Below are positions 53,962 to 62,690 of a DNA stretch of 64,000 nucleotides, piece by piece. The stretch's first letter is position 1, and each line of letters opens with the position of its first letter. The DNA comes from Marinicellulosiphila megalodicopiae (lineage in GTDB: Bacteria > Pseudomonadota > Gammaproteobacteria > Pseudomonadales > Natronospirillaceae), in the NCBI RefSeq assembly GCF_045862395.1, contig NZ_AP023087.1, positions 2,914,001 through 2,978,000 on the forward strand, given 5' to 3'. Under the pieces are notes generated by a model, which was not told the DNA's origin, made no database searches, and worked only from the letters and a program-made list of their open reading frames with translations. The translations under genes and the position numbers were made by a program.

Positions 53962-54881
53962 GTACTTTAATTATTGCCGATGTTGTTCAGGGACACTTAG
54001 ATGCAGGTGTTGCTAAATTAATAGGCGCGGCTCAAAAAATATCCGGTGACATTCATGTGTTAATCGCAAGTCACGATGATAGCGCATTGGAGCAAGCTAA
54101 AAAATTATCATCCATTGATAAAATTATTTCAGTGATTCATTCAGGCTTTGAGCATATTACCGCAGAAAATGTCGCGCCTTTAGTGGTGAGTGTCGCAAAT
54201 GATTACACTCACATAATCGCCAATACTTCGATGCAGGGTAAAAATGTATTACCAAGAGTGGCCGCGTTATTAGATACCGAACAAGTATCTGACGTCATTG
54301 AAATATTAGGTGACGATACTTTTAAGCGATCATTTTATGCAGGTAACGTTTTAGCAAAAGTAAAAGTCAATAGTCCTAAAAAAATATTAACTGTTCGTGC
54401 CACCGCTTTTGACGCAGTTGAATCAGGCAGTTGTGCAAATGTGGATTCAATAGATTACACACCTGGTGATTCAAAAGTCAGTTTTGTCAGCGCGCAAATT
54501 AGTGAATCAACAAGACCAGAATTAACCAGTGCACCTATTGTGATTTCAGGTGGACGAGGCATGCAAAATGGCGAAAACTTCGCCATGCTTGAAAGAGTCG
54601 CTGACAAATTAGGCGCGGCAGTGGGCGCTTCACGTGCTGCGGTTGATGCGGGTTTTGTACCTAATGATTTACAAGTTGGGCAAACGGGTAAAATCGTTGC
54701 GCCTGATTTATATATTGCGGTGGGTATTTCGGGAGCCATTCAACATTTAGCAGGCATGAAGGACTCAAAAGTGATTGTGGCGATTAATAAAGATCCCGAT
54801 GCACCGATATTTCAAGTGGCGGATTATGGTCTTGTGGCTGATCTTTTTGATGTGTTGCCAGAATTAGAATCTAAATTATAA
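53958..54881 (+). CDS. etfA: Electron transfer flavoprotein alpha subunit
   Basis: This 307-residue subunit holds the FAD. The N-terminal domain (STLIIADVVQGHLDAGVAKLIGAA) is followed by the C-terminal FAD domain with SGGRGM, GASRAAVDAGFVPNDLQVGQTGK and the SGAIQHLAGM and INKDPDAPIFQVADYGLV signatures. The length is normal. It is coupled to etfB by ATG overlap and closed by a terminator. With fadBA in this window, it fits active fatty-acid oxidation. Confidence 0.97.
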   Translation: MSTLIIADVVQGHLDAGVAKLIGAAQKISGDIHVLIASHDDSALEQAKKLSSIDKIISVIHSGFEHITAENVAPLVVSVANDYTHIIANTSMQGKNVLPRVAALLDTEQVSDVIEILGDDTFKRSFYAGNVLAKVKVNSPKKILTVRATAFDAVESGSCANVDSIDYTPGDSKVSFVSAQISESTRPELTSAPIVISGGRGMQNGENFAMLERVADKLGAAVGASRAAVDAGFVPNDLQVGQTGKIVAPDLYIAVGISGAIQHLAGMKDSKVIVAINKDPDAPIFQVADYGLVADLFDVLPELESKL

Positions 54882-54901
54882 TTTCAATTTTTGAACAAAA
54901 A

Positions 54902-54933
54902 AAAAGAGCCTATTTTTTCAAGTAGGCTCTTTT
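54902..54933. terminator. Terminator of etfBA, usable by fabV
   Basis: An 11-bp stem AAAAGAGCCTA/TAGGCTCTTTT with a 10-base loop lies between convergent etfA and fabV, with T-rich flanks on both strands. Confidence 0.92.
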
Positions 54934-54968
54934 AAATTTATGTATATTAAAAACATTCACATTAATAG

Positions 54969-56147
54969 TTAAACTAACGTTTCAACATCTTCCTCATAAT
55001 CAACCCCATCAATTCCAAAACCGAATAAACGGAAGAACTCTTCTTGGTATGCTTTGAAGTCAGATAATTCTTCAAAGGTTTCAGTGGTACATTTATCCCA
55101 CAACGCTTCCACTTTTGATTGAATCTCAGGACGTAGCTCTTTTAAGTCCATACGGATACGGCCATCTTCATCAAGGGTTAATGCAGAATCATCATACATT
55201 TCGTCTTTGAATAAACCGTGAACTTGTTCGATACACCCTTCGTGTGATCCGTCTTCTTTCATTACTTTGAACAAAATAGACAGGTATAAAGGCATAACTG
55301 GAATCGCTGAAGACGCTTGTGTCACTACTGCTTTTAATACTGAAACATAAGCTGCGCCATTGTAAGCACCTTTTAGTTTTTCAGAAATTGCTTTGGCTGC
55401 ACGATCTAAATCTTCTTTGGCTTTACCGATCGTTGCGCCTTTGTAGATTGGCCAAGTTAATTGCTCGCCAATGTACGTGTAAGCGGTTGTTTTAACATCT
55501 TGCGCTAATACGTCAGCTTTGGTTAATGCATCTATCCAAAGTTCCCAATCCGCGCCGCCCATTACATCAATGGTACCTTGAATTTCTTCAGCACTTGCAG
55601 GCTCTAGTGTAATGTCACTTACCACTTTTGTATCAGTGTTTAAGTTTTTGCGTGTCACACTTTTACCAATTGGCTTAAGTGTTGAGCTAAAAATTTGATC
55701 TGAATCTGGATCTTTACGACGAGGTGCTGCTAATGAGTAAACAACTAAGTCGATTTTGCCCATGCTTGCTTTGATTTCGTCAATAACGGTTTGCTTAGCT
55801 TCGTGACTGAATGCATCTAAGTTAAACGTATGTGCATAAAGACCGGCAGCTTTTGCTTCTTTTTCTAAAGCAACGGTATTGTAGTAACCCGCACTTGCAG
55901 TTTTGCGCTCTGTTGGCGGTTTTTCAAATTGAACACCTAATGTGTTCGCGCCAGAACCAAATGCAGCTGTAATTCTTGAAGCTAATCCATAACCTGCAGA
56001 ACAACCAAGTACTAATACATTTTTTGGGCCTTTTTGAGCAGGCGTATTATCTTTAACATATTGAATTTGCTCTTTAACATTTTGAGCACAGCCCACTGGG
56101 TGAGCAGTTGTACAAATAAAACCACGAACTTTTGGTTTGATAATCAT
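54969..56147 (-). CDS. fabV: Trans-2-enoyl-ACP/CoA reductase FabV
   Basis: This 392-residue NADH-dependent enoyl reductase completes each fatty-acid elongation cycle. The start IIKPKVRGFICTTAHPVGC is characteristic. A Rossmann segment reads VLVLGCSAGYGLASR, and the catalytic Tyr region reads AYTYIGEQLTWPIYKGATIGKAK. FabV is larger than FabI and is naturally insensitive to triclosan. Whether fabI also exists cannot be seen. Single gene, minus strand. Confidence 0.96.
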   Translation of the reverse strand: MIIKPKVRGFICTTAHPVGCAQNVKEQIQYVKDNTPAQKGPKNVLVLGCSAGYGLASRITAAFGSGANTLGVQFEKPPTERKTASAGYYNTVALEKEAKAAGLYAHTFNLDAFSHEAKQTVIDEIKASMGKIDLVVYSLAAPRRKDPDSDQIFSSTLKPIGKSVTRKNLNTDTKVVSDITLEPASAEEIQGTIDVMGGADWELWIDALTKADVLAQDVKTTAYTYIGEQLTWPIYKGATIGKAKEDLDRAAKAISEKLKGAYNGAAYVSVLKAVVTQASSAIPVMPLYLSILFKVMKEDGSHEGCIEQVHGLFKDEMYDDSALTLDEDGRIRMDLKELRPEIQSKVEALWDKCTTETFEELSDFKAYQEEFFRLFGFGIDGVDYEEDVETLV

Positions 56148-56305
56148 AAATTAGGTTCCCTAACCAGAGTAAAATACGAGCCTAGTTTACGCAAGAGCCT
56201 TGCTTGTCGCCAGTTTTTTTAAGGTTTTTGTCGGGCAAAAACAGCTTTATGGTGATTATTGGATTTATTGTCTAGATTTAAAGAACACTACTTAGATAAT
56301 TAGCC

Positions 56306-56917
56306 ATGATAAAGCCGCCCGTTCGAACTCGTGAACATTTACTGTTTATTGGTGACTCACTTATTTTAAATCCATATGACCCAACCACCATTGGTTGGAC
56401 AGGCCGTTTAAATATGATGGCCACTAAGAAAAACCCAGATATTCAATATCATAATTTGGGCATTTTAAATGAAACAAGCGAGCAGTTGCATTCACGTTTA
56501 GAAATGGAATGGAATTTACGATTTTTTGAAGATGATCATTGTTTTGTTGTGATTCACACAGGCATGTATGACACCTACGCAAGAGCAGGAAAAGCAGCGG
56601 TGCCTTTAACCCAAACCATTGAAAACTTAACGGCAATGTTTGAGTTTTTAAAACCCAAGGCTAAGTGTTTATTATTAGGCCCGACTCCGGTTTTAGACCC
56701 TGAAACGAATCAGCGCATAAAACGATTAAATACAAATATGCAGGAATTTTGTAAGAAAAAACACATTCATTTCGTGAATCTATTTTTGTTATTACAAAAT
56801 GATGTGGCGTTTAAAAGAAAGTTAGCGCAATTTCCAAAACAAGTGGATTTTGCGCCTTTTTATGAAAAGATCGCCAGCCATATTGGTGACGATTCAGGAT
56901 GGTGGTTCAAAAAATAA
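56306..56917 (+). CDS. SGNH/GDSL-type hydrolase-like protein
   Basis: This 203-residue protein opens with a GDS block (HLLFIGDSLI, candidate nucleophile Ser18). It also has the Gly block (HNLGILNETSEQL) and a third block in which the usual GxND reads HTGMYD. The usual C-terminal Asp-x-x-His is not recognisable: the matching region reads VDFAPFYEKIASHI. It could be an esterase with a displaced acid/base pair or an inactive relative. It is monocistronic between fabV and hisD. Confidence 0.72.
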   Translation: MIKPPVRTREHLLFIGDSLILNPYDPTTIGWTGRLNMMATKKNPDIQYHNLGILNETSEQLHSRLEMEWNLRFFEDDHCFVVIHTGMYDTYARAGKAAVPLTQTIENLTAMFEFLKPKAKCLLLGPTPVLDPETNQRIKRLNTNMQEFCKKKHIHFVNLFLLLQNDVAFKRKLAQFPKQVDFAPFYEKIASHIGDDSGWWFKK

Positions 56918-56923
56918 ACTTAA

Positions 56924-58225
56924 TTATTTACGGTATGCAGCACTTTTAGCATGAGCTTGAAGCCCTTCACTGTAACCAAAACTTTCTGCAAGTTTGGCCA
57001 CTTCTTTAGCGCCATTTTGCGAACAGTTAATAATCGAAGTACGTTTTTGAAAGTCATACACACTTAGCGGTGAGCTGAATCTTGTTGTACCTGATGTTGG
57101 TAATACATGATTTGGACCCGCTGCATAATCACCAAGGGCTTCAGCTGAATACCTTCCAACAAACATCGCACCTGCATGATGGATACCATCTACAAATTTT
57201 TGCGTGTCTTCAACGGATATTTCAACATGCTCTGCTGCAACGATATTACCCACTTCAATGGCTTGCTCATCGTTATCGACCACAATCACCAATCCACGAT
57301 CTTTTAAAGATTGCTTTATGATCTCATGTCTTGGCATTTCATCTATTAGTTTTTCCATGCTCGCGATGACTGCTTTTGCAAACATTGCATCTTGAGTCAC
57401 TAAAATAGATTGCGCATCGGCATCATGTTCAGCTTGAGAGAACATATCCATGGCAATCCAATCCGGATCGGTTTTACCATCACAGATGACTAATATTTCA
57501 GATGGACCTGCCACCATATCAATGCCAACCGCGCCAAAAACTTTTTGCTTGGCAGTGGCAACATACGCATTACCAGGACCTGTAATTTTATCTACTTTTT
57601 TAATGGATTGAGTACCATAAGCAAATGCAGCTATGGCTTGAGCGCCACCAATACAATACAGTTCATCCACTTGAGCAACATGCGCCGCCCCTAATAAAAA
57701 GTCATTCACTTTTCCATCAGGAGAAGGCGACATCATAATCAAATCTTTTACACCGGCCACTTTTGCAGGAATCGCATTCATTAGAACAGAAGAAGCCAAC
57801 GGCGCAAGACCTGCGGGTGCATACAACCCTACTCGCTCAATAGGGGTGACTTTTTGGCCTAAAGTGTTTCCAAGTGCGTCTTGATATTCAAAAGATTCAA
57901 AGCTTTGCTTCTCATGGTAATCACGAATGCGCTTAGCGGACTCAACTAAAGTATGTTTTTCTTCGTCGTTTAACTTATTAAACGATACTTCAAAATCAGC
58001 AGGCTTTAAGGCAAGTTCACTAATAGAACTTACATTTAAACGATCAAATCGATTGGTATATTCAATCACTGCATCATCGCCACGTTTTTTTACGTCAGCT
58101 AGAATTTGATCCACACGACTAAGCAGATCAGTATCCGCCACTTCATCCATTGATAAAAACCCACCTAAGCGCGCTTTAAAATCGGCATCGTTATAATTTA
58201 ATTCATTAATGCTTATTTTGGACAT
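56924..58225 (-). CDS. hisD: Histidinol dehydrogenase
   Basis: This 433-residue zinc enzyme oxidises histidinol to histidine in two NAD-dependent steps. Family segments include GLYAPAGLAPLASSVLMNAIPA, the CIGGAQAIAAFAYGT block, ITGPGNAYVATAKQ and the zinc-ligand region MFSQAEHDADAQSILVTQ. Length is normal. It lies 4 bases after murA. In Pseudomonas and many relatives hisG sits between murA and hisD, and hisC follows; neither is present here. The other histidine genes must be elsewhere. Confidence 0.96.
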   Translation of the reverse strand: MSKISINELNYNDADFKARLGGFLSMDEVADTDLLSRVDQILADVKKRGDDAVIEYTNRFDRLNVSSISELALKPADFEVSFNKLNDEEKHTLVESAKRIRDYHEKQSFESFEYQDALGNTLGQKVTPIERVGLYAPAGLAPLASSVLMNAIPAKVAGVKDLIMMSPSPDGKVNDFLLGAAHVAQVDELYCIGGAQAIAAFAYGTQSIKKVDKITGPGNAYVATAKQKVFGAVGIDMVAGPSEILVICDGKTDPDWIAMDMFSQAEHDADAQSILVTQDAMFAKAVIASMEKLIDEMPRHEIIKQSLKDRGLVIVVDNDEQAIEVGNIVAAEHVEISVEDTQKFVDGIHHAGAMFVGRYSAEALGDYAAGPNHVLPTSGTTRFSSPLSVYDFQKRTSIINCSQNGAKEVAKLAESFGYSEGLQAHAKSAAYRK

Positions 58226-58229
58226 ACTG

Positions 58230-59495
58230 CTATTTTCCTACCACTCTTGTAATTTTTGCACCTAATTGGCGTAATTTCTCTTCAATGCACTCATAACCAC
58301 GATCAATATGGTAAATACGATCCATTGATGTTTCGCCTGTTGCCACTAATCCGCCTAATACCAAACTTGCGGATGCACGTAAATCGGTTGCCATAACTGG
58401 CGCAGCCTTTAATTGTTTCACACCAGTAATGACCACTGTGTTACCGTTGATTTTAGCGTCACAGCCCATTCGAATTAATTCATCAATATGCATAAAACGA
58501 TTTTCAAAAACAGTTTCTTTAATTGTACTGACACCATTTGCCACGGCATTCATCACACAAAATTGCGCTTGCATATCAGTAGGAAAAGCAGGATATGGAG
58601 CCGTTGTCACATCAACAGACTTAAGCACTCGATCTGTCATATCTGCAACAATCACATCACCTTTGATTTCAATATGCAATCCCGCTTCTTCAAGCTTCAT
58701 TATCACTGCATCTAATGTTGTTGGGTCCGTATCTTTTAATGTAATTTTTCCACCAGTCATTGCCGCTGCAACGAGATAAGTACCCGTTTCTATGCGATCA
58801 GGCATCACACTATATTCACAACCATGAAGAGACTCCACCCCTTCTATTGTTATTTTATCTGTTCCATGTCCCGTGATTTTGGCACCCATTGCAATGAGTA
58901 AATTCGCCAAATCAATCACTTCAGGTTCACGAGCAGCATTTTCTAATATAGTTATGCCCTCTGCTAAAACAGCGGCCATCAATACATTTTCAGTTGCACC
59001 AACAGAAACCATATCGAATAAAATCTTAGCACCCTTTAAACGACCATTGCTTTTAGCTTTGATAAAGCCATCTTCAACTTTAATGGTTGCACCCAGCGCT
59101 TCTAATCCACGGATATGTAAATCAACAGGCCTAGAGCCAATTGCACAACCACCAGGTAACGACACATTAGCCTCACCGTAATGAGCAAGTAACGGCCCCA
59201 ACACAACAACCGAAGCGCGCATGGTTTTCACCAACTCATAAGGAGCCGTTACGCTATGTAACGGTTTTGCACATATTTGTGCACTCATATCTTCATTGAT
59301 AATTACTTCAACCCCCATAGTGCCAAGCAACTCAATCATGGTGGTCACATCATGAAGATGCGGTAAATTTGATAAAACAATCGGTTCTTTTGACAATAAT
59401 GTTGCAGCTAAAATTGGCAATGCAGCATTTTTGGCACCGGAAATACGAATGGAGCCATTTAATTTAGCCCCACCAGAAATTAATAACTTATCCAT
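58230..59495 (-). CDS. murA: UDP-N-acetylglucosamine 1-carboxyvinyltransferase
   Basis: This 421-residue enzyme adds enolpyruvate to UDP-GlcNAc, the first committed step of peptidoglycan synthesis. Active-site Cys117 lies in SLPGGCAIGSRPVDLH, so the enzyme should be fosfomycin-sensitive in principle. The start MDKLLISGGAKLNGSIRISG and end AKITRVVG are family-typical. It lies between ibaG (9-base gap) and hisD, one likely operon. Confidence 0.97.
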   Translation of the reverse strand: MDKLLISGGAKLNGSIRISGAKNAALPILAATLLSKEPIVLSNLPHLHDVTTMIELLGTMGVEVIINEDMSAQICAKPLHSVTAPYELVKTMRASVVVLGPLLAHYGEANVSLPGGCAIGSRPVDLHIRGLEALGATIKVEDGFIKAKSNGRLKGAKILFDMVSVGATENVLMAAVLAEGITILENAAREPEVIDLANLLIAMGAKITGHGTDKITIEGVESLHGCEYSVMPDRIETGTYLVAAAMTGGKITLKDTDPTTLDAVIMKLEEAGLHIEIKGDVIVADMTDRVLKSVDVTTAPYPAFPTDMQAQFCVMNAVANGVSTIKETVFENRFMHIDELIRMGCDAKINGNTVVITGVKQLKAAPVMATDLRASASLVLGGLVATGETSMDRIYHIDRGYECIEEKLRQLGAKITRVVGK

Positions 59496-59504
59496 TTTAT
59501 TGCC

Positions 59505-59726
59505 TTATGATTCGGTTGAAAGCGACATTGTGACTGCGTGAACTTCACCAGAGGCAATGACATCATTTAAACAACCGTAAACTAATTGCTGACGCTTAAC
59601 TGGCATTAACCCTTTGAATTTATCGCTTTTGATAGTGACATGAAACTTAGCGCCCTCACCTTCCACACTAACATGTTGATCTTCAAATTGACTTAATAAT
59701 AACTCTTTAACTTGTTGCGGTGACAT
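59505..59726 (-). CDS. ibaG: BolA-family protein IbaG
   Basis: This 73-residue BolA-like protein has the core VEGEGAKFHVTIKSDKFKGLMPVKRQQLVYG. IbaG partners with monothiol glutaredoxin in Fe-S handling and is linked to acid stress. Synteny with murA is conserved across gammaproteobacteria. In relatives the gene follows mlaB, whereas here a terminator and mlaC precede it and no mlaB is present. Confidence 0.93.
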   Translation of the reverse strand: MSPQQVKELLLSQFEDQHVSVEGEGAKFHVTIKSDKFKGLMPVKRQQLVYGCLNDVIASGEVHAVTMSLSTES

Positions 59727-59782
59727 AGCAATTCTCTGTAATTTAATAAAAAACGACCAATTTTAGCTTTTTTGAAACAAAA

Positions 59783-59812
59783 AAAACACATACCTGAAAA
59801 GATATGTGTTTT
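59783..59812 (-). terminator. Terminator of mlaC
   Basis: A perfect 10-bp stem AAAACACATA/TATGTGTTTT with a 10-base loop is flanked by a T-run on the minus strand. It separates mlaC from the ibaG-murA-hisD unit. Confidence 0.92.
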
Positions 59813-59844
59813 TTAAATTAGTTCTATTTATTTTTAATTCGTTA

Positions 59845-60501
59845 TTATTTGTCTCTAAAGCTGGTTTGCTCGTAAGAATCTTGAGTGGTTTTTACCCATG
59901 CATCGATGGCCGCATCTAAATCATTATCATTATCTGACATCACTTGATTAAATTGATTGGCGAACATAATTCCCAAATTGATACCGTTAAATTCAATGTT
60001 TTGAATCAACCATGCCTCATTGCGCTTTGAATAATATAAAGACTGAACCATTGGATATTTAGGCCCATCAGGTGAAATAACATCTAAGTAAATACGTGTA
60101 TTTTTATAAGTATTTTTTTGATTATCACGACTTGAAACAATTTTAACGTCATAACCAACAAAATTAACCATGCCTGCTGCATAAGTTTGAACCATTGAAT
60201 GAGTAAATGCAGTAATAAAGCGTATTTTTTGTTCTCTAGTCGCATCCTTATAAAAACTGCCCATTACTTTAGTTGCAATCTGTTGAAATCCAATCACCGG
60301 TTTTAATTGCTCTATCATGATATCAATGAATTCTTGTTGATTTTCGATTCCACCTGAAGCACCAATATTGCTTTCTATGGTAGATAGCACCATATTAACA
60401 CCATCTTCTACTGCTTTTTCAGCAGGTACAATCTCTGTTTCTGCCCAACTAAATGAAACCAAAGCAAGCAATGTAGATAACGCGATAATTATTTTTTTCA
60501 T
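59845..60501 (-). CDS. mlaC: Periplasmic phospholipid-binding protein MlaC
   Basis: This 218-residue protein has a signal peptide (1-20, ending SFSWA) and an MlaC/Ttg2D domain. Typical features are QEFIDIMIEQLKPVIGFQQIATKVMGSFYKDAT, TYAAGMVNFVGYDV and EAWLIQNIEFNGINLG. MlaC ferries phospholipids between the outer-membrane MlaA complex and the inner-membrane MlaFEDB transporter. It stands alone: the genes normally before it (mlaF, mlaE, mlaD) and after it (mlaB) are missing, and both flanks are other units. Confidence 0.95.
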   Translation of the reverse strand: MKKIIIALSTLLALVSFSWAETEIVPAEKAVEDGVNMVLSTIESNIGASGGIENQQEFIDIMIEQLKPVIGFQQIATKVMGSFYKDATREQKIRFITAFTHSMVQTYAAGMVNFVGYDVKIVSSRDNQKNTYKNTRIYLDVISPDGPKYPMVQSLYYSKRNEAWLIQNIEFNGINLGIMFANQFNQVMSDNDNDLDAAIDAWVKTTQDSYEQTSFRDK

Positions 60502-60595
60502 TTTTTATATTCCTGTAGATCGATAACTGGTTCAGCAAAAGCTTATATTAAGGTATCATCAAGCTCAACTACTAATATGACACTTATGAATTTTT

Positions 60596-61567
60596 ATGAC
60601 TAATTTCGACTTCTCAAAAAGCGCGCTTCGAACTATTGATTTAGAAGCTAAAGCCATAGCATCATTATCGCAAAGTATAACTGAAGATTTCCTGAACGCC
60701 TGCCAATTAATTTTAAATTGCCAAGGGCGAGTAATTGTCACTGGTATGGGTAAATCAGGACATATTGGCAATAAAATGGCCGCAACCTTTGCAAGTACTG
60801 GCACTCCATGCTCATTTGTCCACCCAGGAGAAGCCAGTCATGGTGATATGGGGATGATTACAAGCAAAGATATTGTCATCGCACTTTCTAATTCAGGTGA
60901 AGTTCAAGAAGTGGTATCTATTATCCCATTATTAAAAAGAATGGGAGTTAAATTGATATCTATCACTAGTAAAAATGATTCGACCCTAGCTCAAGCCAGT
61001 GACTTTCATTTAAATAACCAAGTGACCCAAGAAGCCTGCCCTTTAAATCTTGCGCCGACATCAAGTACAACGGCGACATTAGTGTTAGGTGATGCATTAG
61101 CTATAGCATTAATGGAAGCACGTGGTTTCAGTGCCGATGATTTTGCGTTTTCTCATCCTGGCGGTTCTTTGGGTAAAAAACTACTATTAAAAGTCAGCCA
61201 AATTATGGCCACCGGCGATCAAATCCCTAAAGTATGCTTAGGGGATAGCTTTACTGACGCATTGTTAGAAATGAGCGCAAAAGGCAAAGGTATGACCTGT
61301 GTAGTTGATGCTCAGGATCAACTTGTTGGTATTTATACAGATGGCGATTTAAGACGCTCAATTGCACAAAATATATCATTTCACGAATCGTTAATTGATG
61401 AAGTAATGCACGCTGCGCCAAGTACAATATCCATGGAAACTTTAGCCGCTCAAGCTTTATTTCAAATGGAAGAAAAAAGTATAACTAGCTTAATTTGTGT
61501 CGATTCAGATCAAAACATTGCTGGAATTATACATTTACACGATTTAATAAGAGCGGGGGTTGCGTGA
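60596..61567 (+). CDS. kdsD: Arabinose 5-phosphate isomerase
   Basis: This 323-residue enzyme makes arabinose 5-phosphate from ribulose 5-phosphate for Kdo synthesis. An SIS domain (about 35-170, VIVTGMGKSGHIGNKMAATF and SNSGEVQEV) is followed by two CBS domains (about 205-320, with GIYTDGDLRRSI). It is divergent from mlaC and first of kdsD-lptC-lptA-lptB-rpoN. In E. coli kdsC sits between kdsD and lptC; here lptC overlaps kdsD directly, so kdsC is absent from the cluster. Confidence 0.96.
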   Translation: MTNFDFSKSALRTIDLEAKAIASLSQSITEDFLNACQLILNCQGRVIVTGMGKSGHIGNKMAATFASTGTPCSFVHPGEASHGDMGMITSKDIVIALSNSGEVQEVVSIIPLLKRMGVKLISITSKNDSTLAQASDFHLNNQVTQEACPLNLAPTSSTTATLVLGDALAIALMEARGFSADDFAFSHPGGSLGKKLLLKVSQIMATGDQIPKVCLGDSFTDALLEMSAKGKGMTCVVDAQDQLVGIYTDGDLRRSIAQNISFHESLIDEVMHAAPSTISMETLAAQALFQMEEKSITSLICVDSDQNIAGIIHLHDLIRAGVA

Positions 61568-62172
61568 TAACAAAGTCTCAATTTTCAAAACTTTTTATTT
61601 ATGGCATCATTATTTGTATCAGCTACACATTAATTGTATTTAATTTTAAACAATCAAATATCAATGATACTGATTTAATTCCTAAAAATAGCGCAAGTGA
61701 CATTAAATTGAGTGCAATCAACATATATCAGACACAATATGATGAAATAGGGGTAAAAAAAATCGACATCAAAGCTGAAGTATTTACTCAATATAATTCA
61801 AACAAACAAGAATTTTCAAACCCTCAGTTTTATTTTTTCTCAAAACAACATAACCAAAAAAGCCAGTCCTCTGTTTTAAATTGGGTCATTACTTCAGATC
61901 AAGCACAAATCAACCAACCAAATATTATTGAAGTGATTGGAAACGTAGAAGGTAATCGAACAATTGGTTCTGAAATTTCTTTTAATACTGATTGGTTAAA
62001 TTATGATGTCATCAATAATACTGCATCTAGTGATGCGGACATTATTATTTGGCAACAAGATAATACAACTGAAGCGACAGGGTTCGATGTTAGTTTGATT
62101 TCAAATAAAATCGATATCCAACTTCATAATAACGTAAGATTTAATGTTTTAGAAGGCGACAACTCATTATGA
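61564..62172 (+). CDS. lptC: LPS export protein LptC
   Basis: This 202-residue bitopic protein has one N-terminal transmembrane helix (about 8-27) and a periplasmic beta-jellyroll. It passes lipopolysaccharide from the LptBFG transporter to LptA. I chose the GTG at 61564, whose GTGA overlaps the kdsD stop and follows a strong GGGGG. Longer upstream frames run inside kdsD. Sequence conservation is low, as usual for LptC, with recognisable features such as IKAEVFTQYNSNKQEFSNPQ. The next gene overlaps by 4 bases. Confidence 0.92.
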   Translation: MITKSQFSKLFIYGIIICISYTLIVFNFKQSNINDTDLIPKNSASDIKLSAINIYQTQYDEIGVKKIDIKAEVFTQYNSNKQEFSNPQFYFFSKQHNQKSQSSVLNWVITSDQAQINQPNIIEVIGNVEGNRTIGSEISFNTDWLNYDVINNTASSDADIIIWQQDNTTEATGFDVSLISNKIDIQLHNNVRFNVLEGDNSL

Positions 62173-62690
62173 CTTTTAAAAATAAAAAACACTTCTGTTC
62201 ACTACTTAGATCATTTTTTTTAATTGTGTCTTTTTTAGTAATCAGCCCGGTAATTTTTGCGCAAACATTCCAAATTCTTGCAAAATCAACAAGCATCCGC
62301 GAATTAGAAAATGAGCTTTTAACCATTCATTTAAAAGCAGTAGCAAGCAATGCGGAAATTAAAATAATTGGAGATATTTTAGAAGATCACCGCGATCTAG
62401 AAACCAGCACCACTCAATTTTTGGATGTAAAAGGCAGCCCTGCTCAGATTGAATTAACCAATGAAAAACAACAACGCATCGTTGTTACTGCTGATCACAT
62501 TACCTATGAAGTCATCACAGGGCTCATTATTGCTCAAACCCATGCCAAAATCACTTTTGGCACCAACTACACTAAAGGTCATAAAATCACCTATGCACTT
62601 GATGGATCAACTAGGGAATGTTCAAGTGACCTGTCCAAGCCCGATAGTTTTTGTGAAACGGTTTATGATTCACAAGAGATAGTGCAATGA
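62169..62690 (+). CDS. lptA: LPS transport periplasmic protein LptA
   Basis: This 173-residue protein has a signal peptide (to about residue 31, ending VIFAQ) and an OstA-like beta-jellyroll. Typical segments are GSPAQIELTNEKQQRIVVTADHITYEV and TKGHKITYALD. LptA oligomers bridge the periplasm between LptC and LptD. It overlaps lptC and lptB by 4 bases each. Two Cys near the end (REC, SFC) may form a disulphide. Confidence 0.93.
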   Translation: MTFKNKKHFCSLLRSFFLIVSFLVISPVIFAQTFQILAKSTSIRELENELLTIHLKAVASNAEIKIIGDILEDHRDLETSTTQFLDVKGSPAQIELTNEKQQRIVVTADHITYEVITGLIIAQTHAKITFGTNYTKGHKITYALDGSTRECSSDLSKPDSFCETVYDSQEIVQ

